Shown here piece by piece: positions 7,258 through 10,487 of a stretch of 10,487 nt of DNA (its first letter is position 1; each line of letters opens with the position of its first letter). The notes under the pieces are model-generated. The model did not search any database. It was not told where the DNA came from and saw nothing but the letters and a program-made list of their open reading frames with translations. Both the position numbers and the translations under genes were made by a program. The DNA is from Anaerolineaceae bacterium (GTDB lineage Bacteria; Chloroflexota; Anaerolineae; Anaerolineales; Anaerolineaceae). Where the stretch lies: assembly GCA_003158355.1 (NCBI GenBank), contig PMIV01000247.1, positions 6,935 through 17,421 of the forward strand, read 5' to 3'.

Positions 7258-7262
7258 CCTTT
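7258..7262 (-). promoter_or_regulatory. Ribosome binding site of glgA, overlapping the preceding stop codon
   Basis: AAAGG on the - strand, five bases before the TTG start at 7252. It begins inside the TAA stop (7263-7261) of the amidohydrolase-CYTH gene, so ribosomes finishing that gene can reinitiate here. Confidence 0.65.
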
Positions 7263-9231
7263 AATGTACCATCTCAATATAGTCTTCAGTGGTTGTTTCT
7301 TCGATATCAGCGCCTAATGCCTGAATCAGGCGTGTGATCAAATTTGCTTTGTTTTCGGCATCCTGGCGGCTCCAGGTTCGGCTCTTCACTTCAAGGAAAT
7401 ATCCGATCTTGGGTACAACGATCTCATCCAAATTTATAAAGAATTCGGTATTTTCGTATTTTACCAAGAAACGGCGTCTATCTTTTTCAATTTCTTTTTC
7501 TGTATGCGGCTTAAAGTATTCTCGATAGAAACGCAGTGTTTGTGAAGCTGGGGCCAGATAACGGCTGCGGGAAAGCAATACTTCATTACCAAAGTGCCCT
7601 TCATTGGTTGGGCCAATTAAAGTTAATCGGGAACGTACATTCTCGACTTTACCAAGATCGTCAATGAAATCATCTTCGCGGTAACGGATCATCCCCTGAT
7701 CGACATCAGCAAAGAAGAAATAATCATCATATTCTTTGAAGTGGCGCTTGCGAATGATCTCGATTTCTGGGGAATGCAGTTTCTGCAAAATGGAATCCAG
7801 ATCTTTAACGCGTACTTTTGCCTGGATCTCGAAGCTTTCCTCTTCGGCTGCGCCGCCAATAGCAATCAGTTTTGAGAGAATGGACGTTTCGCGTTTCATC
7901 AGGAATGTGTCAATCTTTTTGGCATAAAACTGGCTGGCGATGATCAATTCTTTCTCGTCCAAAGTGAGTAATTGATGACTGCGCATCAACCATTGACCGT
8001 TTACCATCACGTCGCTGATATCTGATGCTTTGGAAGCGTAAACCACCTGTGCATAGGTTCCCTGGGGGTCATGTTCAAAATGCGGGGAGTTGTGTAATTG
8101 ATCAATATCCAATAAGACCAGATCAGCCCGTTTACCTGGTTCAAGTGAACCTGTAATATCTCCAATATGCAGGGCATTTGCGCCCATGCGGGTAGCCATA
8201 AGTAATGTCTGATTGGCTGGCAAAATTGTTGGATCACCACTGAAACCCTTTTGAAGGAAGGAAGCCAGTCGCATCTCTTCAAACATATCCAGATCGTTGT
8301 TCGAGGCAGGGCCATCGGTACCAATTCCGACGTTCAATCCCAACTCAAGCATTTTCTTGACCGGGGCGACACCTGATGCCAGTTTCAGGTTGGAGGAGGG
8401 ATTATGGGAAACCCCTGCATTGTAATGCTTAAGGGTATGAATTTCACCTTCATCAATATGCACGCAATGAGCTGCAATTACCTTGGCATCAAATAACCCT
8501 TGCTTCTTTACATAGGGAACGACAGGCATACCCTGTTCACGACGCATATTTTCCACTTCAGAAGCGGTCTCAGAAATGTGAATATGCAGCGGAACATCAA
8601 ATTCAATTGCAAGTGCTGCCGAAGCCTGTAAAATTTCTGGTGTGCAGGTATAAGGTGCATGGGGGGCTACCGCCGGAACAATTAATTCATGGTTCTTCCA
8701 TCTTTTTATATAATCCCTGGACATAGCGAGGGATTCTTCAAAGAATTTGGCATCTGGCGTGGGGTATTTCATTACTGACTGCCCGCAAACAGCGCGCATA
8801 CCAACACTGGCTGTTGCGCGGGCAATGTCTTCTTCAAAATAGTACATATCATTAAAAGTGGTAATACCTGAACGGATCATTTCTGCGCAGGCCAGTTTTG
8901 TGCCTAACTGTACAAAATCTGGCGATACGAATTCTCTTTCAACTGGCATCATATAACCCATCAGCCAGACATCCAAGCGCAGATCATCTGCAAGACCGCG
9001 CAGAAGAGTCATTGGCACGTGTGTATGGGCGTTAATCAGACCTGGCATCAATATCTTCATGCCGCAGTCAATGGTCTGAGATGCTTCATATTCTTTCAAA
9101 ACCCGTTCCTGATCTCCGACGGCAGCAATACTGTTGCCTATAATTGCAACAGCCCCTGATTTGTACTGATGAAAATCTTCATCCATGGTCAAGACATTGG
9201 CGTTGATTAAAAGAATATCGACTTTTTTCAT
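7261..9231 (-). CDS. MTA/SAH deaminase-like amidohydrolase fused to a C-terminal CYTH domain
   Basis: A 656-residue two-part protein; ordinary MtaD-type deaminases have about 400-440 residues. Residues 1-~440 form a metal-dependent amidohydrolase close to 5'-methylthioadenosine/S-adenosylhomocysteine deaminase (EC 3.5.4.28/31), which converts the adenine ring to hypoxanthine. Metal ligands and catalytic residues are present: His69 and His71 (N-A-H-T-H), His218 and Glu221 (H-I-S-E-T), His255 (A-A-H-C-V-H), Asp306 (G-T-D-G). S-H-N-P-S-S-N-L-K-L (275-284) and L-L-R-G-L-A (76-81) are also typical. After a helical linker, residues ~462-656 resemble a CYTH domain: E-I-Q-A-K (468-472), I-R-Y-R-E-D (515-520), R-L-T-L-I-G-P (535-541), L-D-E-I-V (601-605), F-L-E-V-K-S (612-617) and a closing helix with L-I-Q-A-L-G. 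ATG 9231 has AAAGGG five bases upstream. Second gene of the operon, 14 bp after cinA. The deaminase class is firm; exact substrate and CYTH role are open. Confidence 0.88.
   Translation of the reverse strand: MKKVDILLINANVLTMDEDFHQYKSGAVAIIGNSIAAVGDQERVLKEYEASQTIDCGMKILMPGLINAHTHVPMTLLRGLADDLRLDVWLMGYMMPVEREFVSPDFVQLGTKLACAEMIRSGITTFNDMYYFEEDIARATASVGMRAVCGQSVMKYPTPDAKFFEESLAMSRDYIKRWKNHELIVPAVAPHAPYTCTPEILQASAALAIEFDVPLHIHISETASEVENMRREQGMPVVPYVKKQGLFDAKVIAAHCVHIDEGEIHTLKHYNAGVSHNPSSNLKLASGVAPVKKMLELGLNVGIGTDGPASNNDLDMFEEMRLASFLQKGFSGDPTILPANQTLLMATRMGANALHIGDITGSLEPGKRADLVLLDIDQLHNSPHFEHDPQGTYAQVVYASKASDISDVMVNGQWLMRSHQLLTLDEKELIIASQFYAKKIDTFLMKRETSILSKLIAIGGAAEEESFEIQAKVRVKDLDSILQKLHSPEIEIIRKRHFKEYDDYFFFADVDQGMIRYREDDFIDDLGKVENVRSRLTLIGPTNEGHFGNEVLLSRSRYLAPASQTLRFYREYFKPHTEKEIEKDRRRFLVKYENTEFFINLDEIVVPKIGYFLEVKSRTWSRQDAENKANLITRLIQALGADIEETTTEDYIEMVH
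7264..7848 (-). other. CYTH (triphosphate tunnel) domain of the fusion protein
   Basis: Codons ~462-656. CYTH domains bind or hydrolyse triphosphates (thiamine triphosphatase, inorganic triphosphatase, class IV adenylyl cyclase). The strand order and spacing fit: E-x-[E/Q]-x-K, a Y-D-D-Y-F-F-F strand, R-Y-R, L-T-x-x-G-P, K-D-R-R-R, L-D-E, L-E-V. Several usual catalytic positions differ: the second Glu of E-x-E-x-K is Gln470, the Lys of L-T-x-K-G-P is Ile539, and E-x-E near the end reads E614-V-K616. No frame break separates it from the deaminase part. Confidence 0.75.
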
Positions 9232-9236
9232 TCAAT

Positions 9237-9242
9237 CCCTTT
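9237..9242 (-). promoter_or_regulatory. Ribosome binding site of the amidohydrolase-CYTH gene
   Basis: AAAGGG on the - strand, five bases before ATG 9231, within the 14-base gap after the cinA-like stop. Confidence 0.7.
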
Positions 9243-9245
9243 CTG

Positions 9246-10388
9246 TTATTCCAGAATAATTAAGGTTTGACGTAAAGTTTCTAAGAAGATATTGACTGCC
9301 CAGGTTGGGCCCTGAGCACTGGGTCCATTATACAAATTTGAAAAATGCTGACTTTTCTCTTTAGTGATCAGATTAAACTCCATCTTACTCTCACCATCCA
9401 ATTGTGCAAAACTACAATCAGCTTGAAGAGGAGCAGAACAATTGTGATCGTACTTGATCTGTAATGGATTGTGTGGTTGAATCAGTTTTTGAAGTAGAAG
9501 AGTATTTTGGAAACTAGCAAATAAATCTGGTGGCCAATTTTCATCCAACCCAAAACAGGTAATTGAGATTGTTGAAGATTTTGATTTAGCCAGATTAATT
9601 ACCGAATTTAAAAGGGTGTCACTATCGTAGCCAAATATCTTGTTTGGAAATGCTGTAATAATTTGTTTTTCAATTTCTGCGATCATCAAATCAGCTGCGC
9701 TGATCGAATCGGCTTTGGCAGTAATACGTACATCCACAATACCAGGGTGCGCCAGAAGCCCTACAGTTGGATTTGAGAGCTTTTCAAGATCACCAATAGC
9801 TGCATCAACAACGCTCTCACCAATCCCGGCTAAATGGATCACCCGAGGTTTAATGATGCCTTGCAGTTGATATAATTGCTTTAGTAAAGGAAGAACAGCA
9901 ATTTCGGTGAGAGTTTCCATTTCCTTGGGAACCCCCGGCAGGCAAATTATGATCTTGTTACCTTTTTGCATATAAAAGGCAGGTGCTGTTCCTACCGGGT
10001 TATGGATCACTTCGGCTCCGATAGGGAGAAATGCCTGACGACGATTATTTTCGGTTGGAATCATACCACGTCGTAAGAATCTCTGCTCAATTTCTTGCCA
10101 GAGTTCCGGATGAAACTCCGTCTTCGTATCAAAGGCTAATGCCATTGCATCACGGGTTGGGTCATCCACGGTGGGTCCCAAGCCGCCGGTGGTGATGATG
10201 ATATCCGACCTATTCAATGCTTCTTTCACCAAGTCGGCGATACGAACAGCGTTGTCTCCGATCATGGTGATTCGGAAGAGGTCAATATTGATGTCTTTAA
10301 TAATTTTTGCAAGATGACGGGTATTTGTATCTTGAATTTCTCCAAGTAATAACTCAGTACCAATAGTAATTAATTCGGCAGACGGCAT
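9246..10388 (-). CDS. CinA-like protein: intact MoCF/COG1058 domain, unrecognisable C-terminal domain
   Basis: A 380-residue protein; typical CinA has about 410-420. Residues 1-~170 are the MoCF-type fold: I-G-T-E-L-L-L-G-E (9-17), T-T-G-G-L-G-P-T (66-73) with D-D-P-T-R-D-A (75-81), N-P-V-G-T-A-P-A-F (130-138) and L-P-G-V-P-K-E-M (150-157). Residues ~180-250 match the connecting domain (G-I-G-E-S, V-G-L-L-A-H, V-D-V-R-I-T-A). COG1058 domains have reported ADP-ribose pyrophosphatase activity; full CinA adds a PncC NMN-deamidase domain (EC 3.5.1.42). From ~255 on, the PncC hallmark E-S-C-T-G-G and the T-G-I-A-G-P segment are missing, although the frame is open and the length close to a small PncC domain. 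I chose ATG 10388, with GGAG four bases upstream; an in-frame TTG at 10403 would add five residues. First gene of the operon. Confidence 0.85.
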   Translation of the reverse strand: MPSAELITIGTELLLGEIQDTNTRHLAKIIKDINIDLFRITMIGDNAVRIADLVKEALNRSDIIITTGGLGPTVDDPTRDAMALAFDTKTEFHPELWQEIEQRFLRRGMIPTENNRRQAFLPIGAEVIHNPVGTAPAFYMQKGNKIIICLPGVPKEMETLTEIAVLPLLKQLYQLQGIIKPRVIHLAGIGESVVDAAIGDLEKLSNPTVGLLAHPGIVDVRITAKADSISAADLMIAEIEKQIITAFPNKIFGYDSDTLLNSVINLAKSKSSTISITCFGLDENWPPDLFASFQNTLLLQKLIQPHNPLQIKYDHNCSAPLQADCSFAQLDGESKMEFNLITKEKSQHFSNLYNGPSAQGPTWAVNIFLETLRQTLIILE

Positions 10389-10392
10389 TTTT

Positions 10393-10396
10393 CTCC
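10393..10396 (-). promoter_or_regulatory. Ribosome binding site of the cinA-like gene
   Basis: GGAG on the - strand, four bases before ATG 10388. It favours this ATG over the TTG at 10403, which has no such site. Confidence 0.55.
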
Positions 10397-10403
10397 ATGA
10401 CAA

Positions 10404-10487
10404 TGAATGGCAATAATTTTGTTTTGTCTAGTTTAACATGAAACAATAAAAAGGCAAGATAGGGTAGAATCCACATTTGGAGAATTT
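10404..10487. other. Upstream region at the right window edge
   Basis: No coding frame is evident. Besides the operon promoter on the - strand, the + strand has TAGAAT (10465-10470) and GGAG (10479-10482) near the edge, which could precede a divergent gene outside the window. No matching -35 box is visible, so this is only a hint. Confidence 0.25.
10430..10457 (-). promoter_or_regulatory. Candidate promoter of the cinA-like/amidohydrolase/glgA/malQ operon
   Basis: On the - strand, TTGCCT (10457-10452), a 16-base spacer and TAAACT (10435-10430), with TG one base before the -10 box (extended -10). Transcription would start near 10423, about 35 bases before the ATG. No other good match lies between the gene and the window edge, and the gaps between the four genes are too short to hold obvious promoters. 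Confidence 0.45.

Noticed and set aside
7264..7848. Class IV adenylyl cyclase (CyaB) as the function of the CYTH part
   Set aside because: The fold resembles it, but altered catalytic positions and the fusion context do not support a cyclase call from sequence alone.
8007..8324. Second - strand frame inside the amidohydrolase gene
   Set aside because: An out-of-frame shadow; the deaminase motifs in the main frame run through this stretch without a break.
1..10487. tRNA, rRNA, CRISPR array, insertion sequence or long repeats
   Set aside because: None seen by reading both strands. The only clear inverted repeats are the two terminator hairpins; a structured small RNA in the short gaps cannot be excluded without folding and covariance searches.

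Overview
The window looks like chromosomal DNA of an Anaerolineae-type bacterium (phylum Chloroflexota). This is inferred from protein style and gene order. The left end carries a membrane-anchored baseplate-J-like protein, then ruvX, then mltG, an arrangement I associate with that class, and the glycogen synthase, ferredoxin and methylthioadenosine-deaminase homologues fit. The DNA leans AT-rich, and the non-coding gaps are more so. I saw no rRNA, tRNA, insertion sequence, CRISPR array or prophage.

Left block, + strand (1-2670): a 5'-truncated gene for a baseplate-J/gp47-like membrane protein, then ruvX (Holliday junction resolvase) starting on the stop codon of the first gene (TAATG), then mltG (endolytic murein transglycosylase) overlapping ruvX by 8 bp. 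These are translationally coupled and end at a hairpin/T-tract that also serves the next gene from the other side. Middle block: a small two-cluster ferredoxin (- strand, 2720-3127) with a near-consensus TTGACA-N17-TAGAAT promoter, divergent from a ten-helix DMT/EamA transporter (+ strand, 3282-4244), which ends at a second two-way hairpin.

Right block, - strand (10388 down to 4269): a compact four-gene operon, cinA-like, then amidohydrolase-CYTH fusion, then glgA, then malQ, with gaps of 14, 8 and 29 bp, each gene having its own ribosome binding site. The last two genes form a glycogen module: GlgA polymerises ADP-glucose into alpha-1,4-glucan and MalQ rearranges glucan or maltodextrin chains. 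The first two genes suggest nucleotide-derivative metabolism: a MoCF/COG1058 protein whose usual NMN-deamidase half is unrecognisable, and a 5'-methylthioadenosine/S-adenosylhomocysteine deaminase-like enzyme fused to a C-terminal CYTH (triphosphate tunnel) domain.

The strongest candidates for something undescribed are that deaminase-CYTH fusion, with altered CYTH catalytic positions, and the CinA-like protein with a replaced or decayed C-terminal domain, both at the head of a glycogen operon. The remaining genes are ordinary members of well-known families.
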